Source: Alphaproteobacteria bacterium (GTDB lineage Bacteria > Pseudomonadota > Alphaproteobacteria > Micropepsales > Micropepsaceae). From it: 64,000 nt of DNA. Below the pieces are notes generated by a model. That model made no database searches. It saw nothing but the letters and a program-made list of their open reading frames with translations, and was not told the DNA's origin. This document shows, piece by piece, positions 53,931 through 63,935 of the stretch (its first letter is position 1; each line of letters opens with the position of its first letter). Position numbers and translations under genes: made by a program. The stretch is taken from NCBI GenBank assembly GCA_016125165.1, contig WGMH01000004.1:248001-312000 (forward strand), written 5' to 3'.

Positions 53931-54165
53931 GCCTCCGATGTGGGAAGACAATAAGCCTGCGACAAGACTATTTTAGGAAATATTCCATATAGACAGTATT
54001 TATGACATATTGGCGTTGCATGACAGATGACAAAGAACCCTGCGGCGAAAATATCAACCTATTATAGTCAGTGTTGCTGCCATATGAATGACATCTCTAC
54101 TGGATTCGAAGGGCAGAATCCCTTACACGAGCCCATCCCGGTAACCCGATTGCGTGGAGGCCGAA

Positions 54166-55608
54166 ATGGCCGAACGAATGTTGCGCTTCATCTCCCTGCC
54201 TCCGCAGATGCCGGAAAAGCGGCCAGCGGCAGAGCGCGCTCGCGACTTCCACGAGATCTATGCCGACTACCTGGAGCAGAAAGCGGCCGAGCAAGCCTCG
54301 CGCTGCTCCCAGTGCGGGGTACCGTTCTGCCAGGTGCACTGCCCGCTTTCGAACAACATTCCCGACTGGCTGAAGCTGACCGCCGAGGGGCGGCTGGAAG
54401 AGGCTTACGAGCTCTCGCAATCGACCAACAACATGCCGGAAATCTGCGGCCGCATCTGTCCGCAGGACCGCCTGTGCGAAGGCAATTGCGTGATCGAACA
54501 ATCCGGCCACGGCACGGTGACCATTGGCTCGGTGGAGAAATATCTCTCCGACACCGCCTGGGAGCGCGGCTGGGTGAAACCGCTAAAGCCGCGCCGCACG
54601 CTGGCGCAATCGGTTGGCGTGGTCGGCGCGGGTCCGGCGGGGCTTGCTGCCGCCGAAGAGCTTCGCCGCATCGGATACAAAGTGACGGTCTATGACCGGC
54701 ACGACCGCGCGGGTGGTCTGCTGATCTACGGCATTCCCAACTTCAAGCTGGAGAAGGATGTCGTGGCCCGCCGCGTAAAGCGGCTGGAAGATGGCGGCGT
54801 GGTGTTCAAGCTCGGTTTTGACGTGGGCCGCGATGCTTCGCTCGCCGATCTGCGCAACCAGCATGATGCGGTTTACATCGCCACTGGCGTTTACAAGCCC
54901 CGTGAAATCGAGGCGCCGGGCGTCGGCCTCAAATGCGTGGTGCCTGCGCTCGATTATCTCATCGCCTCCAACAAGACCGGGCTTGGCGACAAGGTTGCCG
55001 AATTTGAATCCGGCATGTTGAACGCCAAGGACAAAAACGTGGCCGTGATCGGCGGCGGCGACACGGCGATGGACTGCGTGCGCACGGCCATGCGGCAGGG
55101 CGCAACATCTGTTGCCTGCATCTATCGCCGCGACCGGGACAACATGCCCGGTTCCTTGCGCGAAGTGGCGAACGCCGAAGAGGAAGGCGTGCGCTTCGAG
55201 TGGCTGACGCTGCCGAAATCCTTCCTCGGCAAGAAGAACGTGGAAGGCGTACGCATCGTACGCATGCGCCTTGGCATGGCCGATGCGAGCGGCCGCAAGA
55301 CGCCGGAAGAGATCAAGGATTCCGATTTCACGCTGGACTGCGATCTGGCGATCAAGGCGCTGGGCTTCGACGCCGAAGATTTGCGCACGTTGTTCAACGC
55401 GCCGGATTTGAAGATGTCGCGCTGGGGCACCGTGGATGCCGATGCCAAAACGCACATGACCAGCATGGACGGCGTGTTCGCCGGTGGCGACATTGTGCGC
55501 GGCGCTTCACTGGTGGTTTGGGCGATCCGCGATGGCCGCGATGCGGCAGCCGCCATGCACAAATATCTGGCCGCAAAGGCCGCGCGCCTGCGCGAAGCGG
55601 CGGAGTGA
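54166..55608 (+). CDS. gltD: glutamate synthase (NADPH) small subunit
   Basis: Passes electrons from NADPH through FAD to Fe-S clusters and on to GltB. The 480-residue protein from ATG 54166 (GGAGG five bases upstream) has N-terminal Cys ligands C47/C50/C55/C59 for the 4Fe-4S clusters and a second set near CGRICPQDRLCEGNC. FAD-binding VVGAGPAGLA and NADPH-binding VIGGGDTAMDC follow. The AT-rich 53940-54160 region before it likely holds the promoter. gltB begins five bases after the stop. Confidence 0.97.
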   Translation: MAERMLRFISLPPQMPEKRPAAERARDFHEIYADYLEQKAAEQASRCSQCGVPFCQVHCPLSNNIPDWLKLTAEGRLEEAYELSQSTNNMPEICGRICPQDRLCEGNCVIEQSGHGTVTIGSVEKYLSDTAWERGWVKPLKPRRTLAQSVGVVGAGPAGLAAAEELRRIGYKVTVYDRHDRAGGLLIYGIPNFKLEKDVVARRVKRLEDGGVVFKLGFDVGRDASLADLRNQHDAVYIATGVYKPREIEAPGVGLKCVVPALDYLIASNKTGLGDKVAEFESGMLNAKDKNVAVIGGGDTAMDCVRTAMRQGATSVACIYRRDRDNMPGSLREVANAEEEGVRFEWLTLPKSFLGKKNVEGVRIVRMRLGMADASGRKTPEEIKDSDFTLDCDLAIKALGFDAEDLRTLFNAPDLKMSRWGTVDADAKTHMTSMDGVFAGGDIVRGASLVVWAIRDGRDAAAAMHKYLAAKAARLREAAE

Positions 55609-55613
55609 AGACG

Positions 55614-58600
55614 ATGGAAGAGATTGAACGGTTCATCCGCAACGCCAAGACCCTTGAAGACGGGCACGCCTATTCGCCGGAACAGGAGCACGATGCCTGC
55701 GGCGTCGGCCTGATCGCCGCGCTGAATGGCAAGCCGCGCCGCGATGTGGTGGTGCGCGCGATCGAAGCGTTGAAAGCGGTGTGGCACCGCGGCGCCGTGG
55801 ATGCCGACGGCAAGACCGGCGACGGCGCGGGCATTCATTTGCAGGTGCCGCAGGATTTCTTCCGCGATTCCGTCGCCGATACCGGACACAAAGTGCGCGA
55901 AGGCGATATCGCGGTGGGCATGATCTTCCTGCCGCGCACCGATTACAACGCGCAGGAGACCTGCCGAACCATCGTCGAATCCGAAATTCTTTCCTTCGGC
56001 TTCTATATCTATGGCTGGCGTCAGGTGCCGGTGGATATTTCCATCATCGGCGAAAAGGCCAACGCCACACGGCCAGAGATCGAGCAGATCATGTTCGAAG
56101 TCGGCTCCATGCCGGATGTGGAGGAACTGGAGCGGCAGCTTTATCTCTGCCGGCGGCGCATCGAGAAGCGCGTGCGCGAAGCGGCCATTGCCGATTTCTA
56201 CATCTGCTCGCTGTCGTCGCGTTCGCTGATCTACAAGGGCATGTTCCTGGCGGAGCAGCTTTCCAATTTCTATCCCGACCTGAAGGACGAGCGCTTCAAA
56301 TCCGCGTTCGCGATTTTCCATCAGCGTTATTCCACCAACACGTTCCCCACCTGGCGGCTGGCGCAGCCGTTCCGGATGCTGGCCCACAACGGCGAGATCA
56401 ACACGCTGAAGGGCAACGTGAACTGGATGAAGAACCACGAGTTCAAGATGGCATCCGAACTGTTCGGCAAGCATGGCGGCGACATCAAGCCGATCATCCA
56501 GCCGGGCAGCTCGGATTCCGCAGCGCTCGATGCGGTGTTCGAAGTTCTGGTGCGCGCAGGCCGCACCGCGCCGCTGGCCAAGACGCTGCTTATTCCCGAA
56601 GCGTGGTCGAAAAAGGCATCGACCATGCCGGATGCGCATCGCGCCATGTATGCCTACGCCAACGCGGTGATGGAGCCATGGGACGGGCCTGCCGCGCTTG
56701 CCGCAACCGATGGCCGCTGGGTGATCGCAGGCATGGACCGCAACGGCCTTCGTCCGCAACGCTACTCGATCACCGAAGACGGTTTGCTGTTCGTGGGTTC
56801 GGAAACCGGCCTTGTGGTGTTCGACGAAACCAAGATCGTGCGCAAAGGCCGCGTGGGCCCCGGACAGATGATCGCGCTCGATCTGAAGGAAGGCGCGTTC
56901 TACGAAGACCGCCAGATCAAGGACCGGCTCGCAGGCGAATATCCGTACGAGAAATGGACCAGCAAGATCGTGGAACTGGAGCCGATCATCGGACCGGGCC
57001 CGGAACCGCGCATGTATGACAGGCCCACCCTGCGCAAGCGGCAGATGGCAGCGGGGCTGACGCTGGAAGACCTCGAACTCATTCTTCATCCGATGGTGGA
57101 GGACAGCAAGGAGCCCATCGGTTCGATGGGCGACGACACGCCACTGGCGGTGCTCTCCGATCAATACCGGCCGCTTTCGCATTATCTGCGCCAGAATTTC
57201 AGCCAGGTGACGAACCCGCCGATCGATCCCTTGCGCGAGGAACGGGTGATGAGCCTGAAGACGCGCTTCCGCAATCTCGGCAACGTGCTGGCGCAGGACG
57301 AAAGCCAGGCCGAAGTGTTCGTGCTGGAAAGCCCGGTGATCTCCACCGGCATGTATGAACGCATGCGCAAGCACCTTGGCGGCAGCTTCTACGAAATCGA
57401 TTGCGTCTTCCGCGTGACCGAAGGCGTGCCCGAAGACAACGCACTGCGCGATGCTATTGCCCGCATTCGCGCGGAAGCCGAGGACGCGGTGCGGCAAGGC
57501 TATAGCCACCTGATCCTGACGGACGAGCGCATCGATTCCGGACTGGCCGCCATTCCGATGATTCTGGCGACGGGTGCGGTGCATTCGCACCTGCTGCGGC
57601 AGGGGCTGCGCAGCTATACCTCCATCAATGTGCGTTCGGCCGAATGCTTCGACACCCATTATTTCGCGGTGCTGATCGGCGTGGGCGCGACGACGGTGAA
57701 TGCCTACCTGGCGCAGGAGTGCATTGCGGATCGCCATGCGCGCGGACTGTTCGGCACCGTTCCACTCGGCCAATGCGTGAAGCGCTATCTGGATGCGGTG
57801 AGCGCCGGGTTGCTGAAGATCATGTCGAAGATGGGCATTTCGGTGATCTCGTCCTATCGCGGCGCCTACAATTTCGAGGCGGTGGGACTGTCACGCTCCA
57901 TGGTGGCGGAGATTTTCCCCGGCATGTCGAGCCGCATTTCGGGCATCGGGCTGCAGGGCATCGCCGCGAAAGTGGCCCGTCTGCATGCGCGCGCCTTTGA
58001 CGAAGAGGTGATCGCGCTGCCGGTCGGCGGCTTCTATCGTGCGCGCGCCAAAGGCGAAACGCATGCGCATGGCGCACAGCTGATCCACACGCTGCAACAG
58101 GCGGTGGCGACGGATTCCTACGGCACCTATCGCCGCTATTCGGAGGGCGTGTGGAATCTGCCGCCGGTTTCGCTGCGCCATCTGATGGCACTGAAGCCCG
58201 GCGGCGAGCCGGTGGCGCTGGAAGAAGTGGAATCCACCACCGAAATCCGCAAGCGCTTCGTAACGCCGGGCATGTCGCTCGGCGCGCTTTCGCCCGAAGC
58301 GCATGAAGTGCTCAACATCGCCATGAACCGGATCGGCGCGAAATCCGATTCCGGCGAAGGCGGCGAAGATCCCGTGCGCTTCCGCCCCAAGCCCAATGGC
58401 GACAACCCGAACAGCGCCATCAAGCAGGTGGCGAGCGGGCGTTTCGGTGTGACGGCGGAATATCTGAACCAATGCCGCGAACTGGAGATCAAGGTGGCGC
58501 AGGGCGCCAAGCCCGGCGAAGGCGGACAATTGCCTGGCTTCAAGGTGACCGAGATGATCGCGCGGCTGCGCCATTCGACGCCGGGTGTGATGCTGATCTC

Positions 58601-60137
58601 GCCACCGCCGCATCACGACATTTATTCCATCGAAGACCTGGCGCAACTGATCTATGATCTGAAGCAGATCAATCCGGATGCGCGGGTGTGCGTGAAGCTG
58701 GTGGCCTCCACCGGCATCGGCACCATCGCGGCAGGCGTTGCCAAGGCTAAAGCCGACGTGATCCTGATCTCCGGCCACAATGGCGGCACGGGCGCCAGCC
58801 CGCAGACCTCCATCAAATATGCCGGTGTGCCGTGGGAAATGGGGCTGACCGAAGCCAACCAGATCCTGACGCTCAACAATCTTCGCCATCGCGTGACCTT
58901 GCGCACCGATGGCGGCATCCGCACCGGACGCGACGTGGTGATGGCCGCGATGATGGGGGCGGAAGAATTCGGCATCGGCACGGCATCGCTGGTGGCAATG
59001 GGCTGCATCATGGTGCGCCAATGTCATTCCAACACCTGTCCCGTCGGCGTGTGCACGCAGAGCGAAGCGCTGCGCGAAAAATTCACCGGCACACCGGAAA
59101 AAGTTGTGAACCTGTTCAGCTTCATCGCCGAAGAGGTGCGCGAGATTCTGGCCGAACTTGGCTTCCGCAAACTGGAAGAAGTGATCGGGCGCACCGACCT
59201 GCTCTACCAGATGAGCCGCGGCGCCGAAGAACTCGACGATCTGGACCTCAATCCGCTTCTGGTGCAGGCCGATCCGGGCAATCATGCGCGCTATTCCACG
59301 CAGAAGGGCCGCAATGAAGTGCCCGATACGCTGGACGCACAGATTGAAAAAGACGCCCAACCGCTTCTGCGGGACGGCGAGAAAATGCAGCTCACCTACA
59401 ATGTGCGCAACACGATGCGTTCCATCGGCGCGCGCATCTCTTCGCGCATGGTGCGCAAATGGGGAATGACGGGCCTGCCGCCCGCGCATCTGACCTTGCG
59501 GCTGCGCGGCTCCTGCGGCCAGTCGCTGGGTGCGTTTTCGGTGCAAGGCCTGAAGATCGAAGTGTTCGGCGATGCCAACGACTATGTGGGCAAGGGTCTT
59601 TCCGGCGGAACCATCGTGGTGCGCCCGATGACCAGCACGAAATTCGTGGCAAGCGAAAACACCATCATCGGCAACACCGTTCTTTACGGCGCAACCGCGG
59701 GCAAGCTGTTCGCGGCGGGACAGGCGGGCGAGCGCTTTGCCGTGCGCAATTCCGGCGCGGTGGCCGTGGTGGAGGGTTGCGGCTCCAACGGCTGCGAATA
59801 CATGACGGGCGGCATGGTGGCGATCCTCGGCCCCATCGGCGACAACTTCGCCGCGGGTATGACGGGTGGCATGGCCTTCATCTACGACGCCGATCAACGC
59901 TTCGACGAACACGTCAATTCCGACAGTGTGGTGTGGCAGCGTGTATCAAGCGCGCATTGGGAAGGCGTTCTACGCGGACTGATCGAGGAGCACCGCCTCG
60001 AAACCGGATCGGCCTTCGCGCAGCAATTGCTGACGCAATGGGATCTGGAACTGCCAAGCTTCTGGCAGGTGTGCCCGAAGGAAATGGTGGACCGCCTGCC
60101 CTATCCGCTCAGCGACCGGATGGCAGCGGCGGAATGA
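55614..60137 (+). CDS. gltB: glutamate synthase (NADPH) large subunit
   Basis: Transfers the amide of glutamine to 2-oxoglutarate to give two glutamates; with glutamine synthetase it is the main route of ammonia assimilation. The product has 1507 residues. C29 after a short propeptide is the glutaminase nucleophile (HDACGVGL). The FMN-binding synthase domain has GEGGEDP, PPHHDIYSIEDLAQLIYDLK, and KYAGVPWEMGL; the 3Fe-4S cysteines are in CIMVRQCHSNTCPVGVC. The C-terminal GXGXG beta-helix domain (SGGTIVVRP, GGMAFIYD) is complete. It is one operon with gltD. Confidence 0.98.
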   Translation: MEEIERFIRNAKTLEDGHAYSPEQEHDACGVGLIAALNGKPRRDVVVRAIEALKAVWHRGAVDADGKTGDGAGIHLQVPQDFFRDSVADTGHKVREGDIAVGMIFLPRTDYNAQETCRTIVESEILSFGFYIYGWRQVPVDISIIGEKANATRPEIEQIMFEVGSMPDVEELERQLYLCRRRIEKRVREAAIADFYICSLSSRSLIYKGMFLAEQLSNFYPDLKDERFKSAFAIFHQRYSTNTFPTWRLAQPFRMLAHNGEINTLKGNVNWMKNHEFKMASELFGKHGGDIKPIIQPGSSDSAALDAVFEVLVRAGRTAPLAKTLLIPEAWSKKASTMPDAHRAMYAYANAVMEPWDGPAALAATDGRWVIAGMDRNGLRPQRYSITEDGLLFVGSETGLVVFDETKIVRKGRVGPGQMIALDLKEGAFYEDRQIKDRLAGEYPYEKWTSKIVELEPIIGPGPEPRMYDRPTLRKRQMAAGLTLEDLELILHPMVEDSKEPIGSMGDDTPLAVLSDQYRPLSHYLRQNFSQVTNPPIDPLREERVMSLKTRFRNLGNVLAQDESQAEVFVLESPVISTGMYERMRKHLGGSFYEIDCVFRVTEGVPEDNALRDAIARIRAEAEDAVRQGYSHLILTDERIDSGLAAIPMILATGAVHSHLLRQGLRSYTSINVRSAECFDTHYFAVLIGVGATTVNAYLAQECIADRHARGLFGTVPLGQCVKRYLDAVSAGLLKIMSKMGISVISSYRGAYNFEAVGLSRSMVAEIFPGMSSRISGIGLQGIAAKVARLHARAFDEEVIALPVGGFYRARAKGETHAHGAQLIHTLQQAVATDSYGTYRRYSEGVWNLPPVSLRHLMALKPGGEPVALEEVESTTEIRKRFVTPGMSLGALSPEAHEVLNIAMNRIGAKSDSGEGGEDPVRFRPKPNGDNPNSAIKQVASGRFGVTAEYLNQCRELEIKVAQGAKPGEGGQLPGFKVTEMIARLRHSTPGVMLISPPPHHDIYSIEDLAQLIYDLKQINPDARVCVKLVASTGIGTIAAGVAKAKADVILISGHNGGTGASPQTSIKYAGVPWEMGLTEANQILTLNNLRHRVTLRTDGGIRTGRDVVMAAMMGAEEFGIGTASLVAMGCIMVRQCHSNTCPVGVCTQSEALREKFTGTPEKVVNLFSFIAEEVREILAELGFRKLEEVIGRTDLLYQMSRGAEELDDLDLNPLLVQADPGNHARYSTQKGRNEVPDTLDAQIEKDAQPLLRDGEKMQLTYNVRNTMRSIGARISSRMVRKWGMTGLPPAHLTLRLRGSCGQSLGAFSVQGLKIEVFGDANDYVGKGLSGGTIVVRPMTSTKFVASENTIIGNTVLYGATAGKLFAAGQAGERFAVRNSGAVAVVEGCGSNGCEYMTGGMVAILGPIGDNFAAGMTGGMAFIYDADQRFDEHVNSDSVVWQRVSSAHWEGVLRGLIEEHRLETGSAFAQQLLTQWDLELPSFWQVCPKEMVDRLPYPLSDRMAAAE

Positions 60138-60148
60138 GCTTGCGCGGG

Positions 60149-60165
60149 ATACCCCTTGGGGGTAT
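60149..60165. promoter_or_regulatory. CsoR-type operator-like palindrome before the copper ATPase
   Basis: ATACCCCTTGGGGGTAT is a near-perfect 17-bp palindrome (ATACCCC-TTG-GGGGTAT) ten bases before the start codon. The TACCCC/GGGGTA arms match the G/C-tract sites bound by CsoR/RcnR-family metal repressors. No csoR gene lies in the window, so the repressor would be encoded elsewhere. Confidence 0.65.
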
Positions 60166-60174
60166 TCCAAGCCA

Positions 60175-62478
60175 ATGAATGACGACGGCAAAGTGACCGA
60201 TCCGGTCTGCGGGATGCGCGTTGCGCCGGATTCCGCGCGGGCCAAGGGCAACACGGCGCATCATCACGGGACGGATTATTTCTTCTGCAATCCGAAATGC
60301 CGCGACAAGTTTGTGGCGGAGCCCGCGAAATATCTCGCCCCAAAGCCTGCGGCGGCGGCGACAGACGCCGAGAAGAAAGCGATCTACACCTGCCCCATGC
60401 ATCCGGAGGTGAAGCAGGTGGGGCCGGGGGCGTGCCCGATTTGCGGCATGGCGCTGGAGCCGCTTGATCCCACCGCCGAAGCCGACGACAGCGAATATCG
60501 CGACATGCGGCTGCGCTTCATCGTTGCGACGGTGCTTTCGCTGCCGGTGCTGGTGCTTTCCATGGGCGGCGAATTCGGGCTGTTCGATTCCGTGCTGGAT
60601 GCTTCCATGCGGGCGTGGATCGAAGGCGCGCTGAGTTTGCCGGTGGTGCTGTGGGCGGCGGCGCCGTTCTTCGCGCGCGGATGGAAAGGCGCGATCACCG
60701 GCAATGCCAACATGTTCACGCTGATCGCACTCGGCGTTGGCGTGGCGTTCGCTTACAGCGCGGTGGCGCTGCTGTTTCCCGATCTTGTGCCGCACATGTA
60801 TCGCATGGGCGATGCGCCCCCCGTCTATTTCGAGGCATCGAGCGTGATCGTTGCGCTGGTGGCGCTGGGTCAGGTGCTGGAATTGCGCGCGCGAGCGCAA
60901 ACCGGCGCGGCGGTGCGCGCACTGCTCGATCTTTCACCCAAGACCGTGCGCCGCAAGACCGCGAGCGGCACGGAGGATGTGCCGCTGTCCGATGTGGTGG
61001 CGGGCGATGTGCTGCTTGTGCGGCCCGGTGAAGCGGTGCCGACCGATGGCGAAGTGATCGACGGCGAAAGCGCGGTGGATGAATCCATGCTCACCGGCGA
61101 ATCCGTAGCGGTGACGAAGGCCAAAGGCGACGCGGTGACCGGCGGCACGCTGAACGGCGATGGTGCACTGACCATGAAAGCCACGCGCGTGGGCGCGGAC
61201 ACCATGCTTTCCAAGATCGTGTCGCTCGTTGCCGAAGCGCAGAGAAGCCGCGCGCCCACGCAGGCGCTGGCCGACAGCGTGGCGGCGTGGTTCGTGCCGC
61301 TCGTCGTTGGCTGCGCGTTGGCGGCATTTTTCGCGTGGTGGCTGTTCGGGCCGGAGCCTTCGTTCAATTACGGCCTGCTTGCCGGCGTTTCAGTGCTCAT
61401 CATTGCCTGCCCCTGTGCGCTCGGCCTTGCCACGCCGATGTCGGTGATGGTGGCGGTGGGCAAAGGCGCGCAAGCGGGTGTTCTTGTGCGCAATGCCACA
61501 TCGCTCGAACGCTTCGCGGCGGCAGACACGCTGATCCTCGACAAGACCGGCACGGTGACGGAAGGCAAGCCGACGTTGTTCGCTATTCGCGCGCAGGACG
61601 GCGCAAGCGAAGACGATGTGCTGACGGCGGCGGCAGCGCTGGAACGCGGCAGCGCGCACCCATTGGCGCACGCGATCGAGGTGGCGGCGAAGGAGCGCAA
61701 ACTTTCTCTGCCAACCGTTTCCGGTTTCGAGAGCGTGACGGGGCAAGGTCTTAAAGGCAGCATCGGCGGCAAGCCCGCGCTGGTGGGACGCGCGGAGCTT
61801 TTGAAAAGCAACAGCGTCGATGTGTCGGCGCTTGAAGATGAAGCCGAAATGCTGCGTGCCGATGGCGCGACCGCGATCTTTGTTGCGAAGGATGGAAAAC
61901 TGCTCGGCCTTGTGGCGGTGAAAGACCCGCTGAAGGCGGACGCCGCGAAGCTGATCGGCGAACTCTCCGAAAGCGGATTGTCCATCGTGATGGCGACGGG
62001 CGATGCCGAAGTCACCGCGCGGGCCGTGGCGAAGGAAGCTGGCATCGACGAGGTGGCCGCCGGGATGACGCCGGAAGGCAAAGCCAAACTGGTTTCGGAG
62101 CGCCATGAACGCGGCCAGGTTGTGGCATTCGCAGGCGATGGCGTGAACGATGCCCCTGCCCTTGCGGCGGCAGACGTTTCCATTGCCATGGGCACGGGCT
62201 CGGATGCCGCCATCGAAACGGCTGGGCTGACGCTTTTGAAGGGCGAGCTTTCGGCCCTGCTGCGCGGGCGGCGGCTGGCACAGGCCGCCATGGCCAACAT
62301 GAAGCAGAACCTGTTCTTCGCCTTCTTCTATAATGCACTGGGCGTGCCTCTGGCGGCGGGCGTGCTTTATCCCCTGACCGGCTGGCTGCTTTCGCCCATG
62401 ATCGCAGCGGCGGCGATGAGCGTTTCCTCTTTCAGCGTGATCGCCAATGCGCTGCGTCTTCGCAACGCACGGCTCTGA
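60175..62478 (+). CDS. copA: copper-exporting P1B-type ATPase with YHS and HMBD heads
   Basis: Pumps Cu+ (or Ag+) out of the cytosol. The 767-residue protein has an unusual N terminus: a YHS domain (VTDPVCGMRVAPDS, about 8-52) and a heavy-metal-binding YTCPMHPEV-to-CPICGMALEPL domain (about 66-92) in place of the HMA domains of classical CopA. The ion channel motif C412-P-C414, the phosphorylation site D456KTGT and the hinge GDGVND near 655 are intact. A CsoR-like palindrome precedes it. Confidence 0.95.
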   Translation: MNDDGKVTDPVCGMRVAPDSARAKGNTAHHHGTDYFFCNPKCRDKFVAEPAKYLAPKPAAAATDAEKKAIYTCPMHPEVKQVGPGACPICGMALEPLDPTAEADDSEYRDMRLRFIVATVLSLPVLVLSMGGEFGLFDSVLDASMRAWIEGALSLPVVLWAAAPFFARGWKGAITGNANMFTLIALGVGVAFAYSAVALLFPDLVPHMYRMGDAPPVYFEASSVIVALVALGQVLELRARAQTGAAVRALLDLSPKTVRRKTASGTEDVPLSDVVAGDVLLVRPGEAVPTDGEVIDGESAVDESMLTGESVAVTKAKGDAVTGGTLNGDGALTMKATRVGADTMLSKIVSLVAEAQRSRAPTQALADSVAAWFVPLVVGCALAAFFAWWLFGPEPSFNYGLLAGVSVLIIACPCALGLATPMSVMVAVGKGAQAGVLVRNATSLERFAAADTLILDKTGTVTEGKPTLFAIRAQDGASEDDVLTAAAALERGSAHPLAHAIEVAAKERKLSLPTVSGFESVTGQGLKGSIGGKPALVGRAELLKSNSVDVSALEDEAEMLRADGATAIFVAKDGKLLGLVAVKDPLKADAAKLIGELSESGLSIVMATGDAEVTARAVAKEAGIDEVAAGMTPEGKAKLVSERHERGQVVAFAGDGVNDAPALAAADVSIAMGTGSDAAIETAGLTLLKGELSALLRGRRLAQAAMANMKQNLFFAFFYNALGVPLAAGVLYPLTGWLLSPMIAAAAMSVSSFSVIANALRLRNARL

Positions 62479-62519
62479 GGCTAAGCTCCATCCGGGGGAA
62501 GCGGGCGTTTTTCGGGTTC

Positions 62520-63245
62520 ATGCGTGAATTTCTCAACTGGTACTGGCATGGCCGGGGAAAACGGAAGCCCTGGGTGCGGCGCATCTTTGCGATGGCGCTG
62601 TTCTATGCGCTGGTCGTTCCGGCCTTCATCGTTCTGCTGTTCCGCTTTGTGCCGGTGCCCGCCACACCGCAGGTGGTGATCGGGCTCATCAGCGGCGATG
62701 ACGTGCATTATTCCTGGCGCGAGGCCGACGAGATTTCGCCCTATCTTGGCCGCGCGGTGATCGGAGCCGAAGATCAGAAATTCTGCAGCCATCACGGCTT
62801 TGACTGGGAAGCCATCGACAAGGCCCTGAAAAAGCACAAGCGCAATCCCAAGCGCACGCTGCATGGGGCGAGTACCATCAGCCAGCAGGCGGCACGCAGC
62901 CTGTTCGGCACCGTCACGCGAAGCTGGGTGCGCAAGGGCGCGGAAGCCTATGAAACCGTGCTGATGGAATTTCTGTTGCCGAAAAAGCGGATCATGACCG
63001 TGTATCTGAACACGGTAGATTGGGGGCACGGGAACTATGGCGCGGAGGCTGCCGCCCAATCCTATTTCGGCAAACCGGCGAGCGACCTGACAGCGGCGGA
63101 AGCGGCGCGTCTGGCCTCCATCCTGCCCAACCCCAACAAGTGGAAAGCCGTGAAGCCCGGACCCTATGTACGCAAACGTACCGGCAAGGTGGGCGCGCGC
63201 ATCTTTCAGGTGCGCCGCGACGGGCTGGACTGGTGCCTGCAATAG
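62520..63245 (+). CDS. mtgA: monofunctional biosynthetic peptidoglycan transglycosylase
   Basis: Polymerises lipid II into glycan strands. The 241-residue GT51 protein has one N-terminal membrane anchor (about 22-44), the catalytic Glu84 in GAEDQKF, the HGASTISQQ motif and the NTVDWGHGNYG box. No penicillin-binding transpeptidase domain is present. Confidence 0.95.
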   Translation: MREFLNWYWHGRGKRKPWVRRIFAMALFYALVVPAFIVLLFRFVPVPATPQVVIGLISGDDVHYSWREADEISPYLGRAVIGAEDQKFCSHHGFDWEAIDKALKKHKRNPKRTLHGASTISQQAARSLFGTVTRSWVRKGAEAYETVLMEFLLPKKRIMTVYLNTVDWGHGNYGAEAAAQSYFGKPASDLTAAEAARLASILPNPNKWKAVKPGPYVRKRTGKVGARIFQVRRDGLDWCLQ

Positions 63246-63290
63246 GCCTCCGGTTCCCTCCAGACGCAAACACCCCTAGATTGCCAATCC

Positions 63291-63935
63291 ATGCGCCGCA
63301 TCGTTCAACTGCTTCTTGCCCCGACCTCCCGCTTTGCCCGGCTGATGATCGCCGAAAAGCGGCTTACCTGCGATCCGGTGAATGCCGAAGATCCGCATGC
63401 GCATCTTCCGGTATTCAGCGACCTGGACGGCACGCGCTGTGAAGGCATCTGGCCGCTGGTGGATCATCTGGAAGGCAACTACCCCGATCATTCGCTGGTG
63501 CCAGAAGATGCGGAGGAACGGCGCGAATCCTTCCGTGTTCTGGATTGGGCGCTGGGGCCATTCGAGGAAACCGTGACACGTCGCATCGTGTTCGAGAAAG
63601 GTTCACCGCGTTACACCGGCGCGATGCACAAGCGCGCACCAGACATGAACACGGTGCGGCTGGGGCGCGATGCGCTGAAACCGGCGTTGGAAAAAATCGG
63701 CTCGCTGGCGGAATTGCACGGCTATCTCGCCTGCCGTTTCTGCACGCTGGGCGATCTGGCGATGGCGGCGGAGCTTTCCACGCTCGACTATTTCGGCGAG
63801 GTGCCCTGGAGCGATTATCCGGCGGCGGCGGAATGGTATGTGCGCATGAAGTCGCGGCCATCGTTCCGTTCGCTCCTGGCCGATCGCGTGCCCGGACAGC
63901 CGCCCGTTTCACATTATGCCGAACTCGATGCCTGA
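63291..63935 (+). CDS. glutathione S-transferase family protein
   Basis: A 214-residue GST-fold protein. The N-terminal thioredoxin-like domain is MRRIVQLLLAPTSRFARLMIAEK; the cis-Pro is in HLPVFSD, followed by the DGTRCEGIWPLVDHLE region. The all-helical C-terminal domain has GDLAMAAELSTLDYFGEV. The substrate is unknown; the stop overlaps the queG start. Confidence 0.88.
   Translation: MRRIVQLLLAPTSRFARLMIAEKRLTCDPVNAEDPHAHLPVFSDLDGTRCEGIWPLVDHLEGNYPDHSLVPEDAEERRESFRVLDWALGPFEETVTRRIVFEKGSPRYTGAMHKRAPDMNTVRLGRDALKPALEKIGSLAELHGYLACRFCTLGDLAMAAELSTLDYFGEVPWSDYPAAAEWYVRMKSRPSFRSLLADRVPGQPPVSHYAELDA

Noticed and set aside
52539..53951. A 470-codon open frame on the same strand as uppP
   Set aside because: Its part over 52775-53581 is out of frame with uppP, whose motifs are unmistakable. 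Only the first 115 or so codons look like protein.
53940..54165. A sigma-54 promoter or NtrC site before gltD
   Set aside because: The region is AT-rich and has TGGC and TTGCA parts, but not at the -24/-12 spacing.
55122..59912. Two very long frames (883 and 673 codons) antisense to gltD and gltB
   Set aside because: Same cause: antisense of GC-rich codons. Translations show no domains and gltB is certain.
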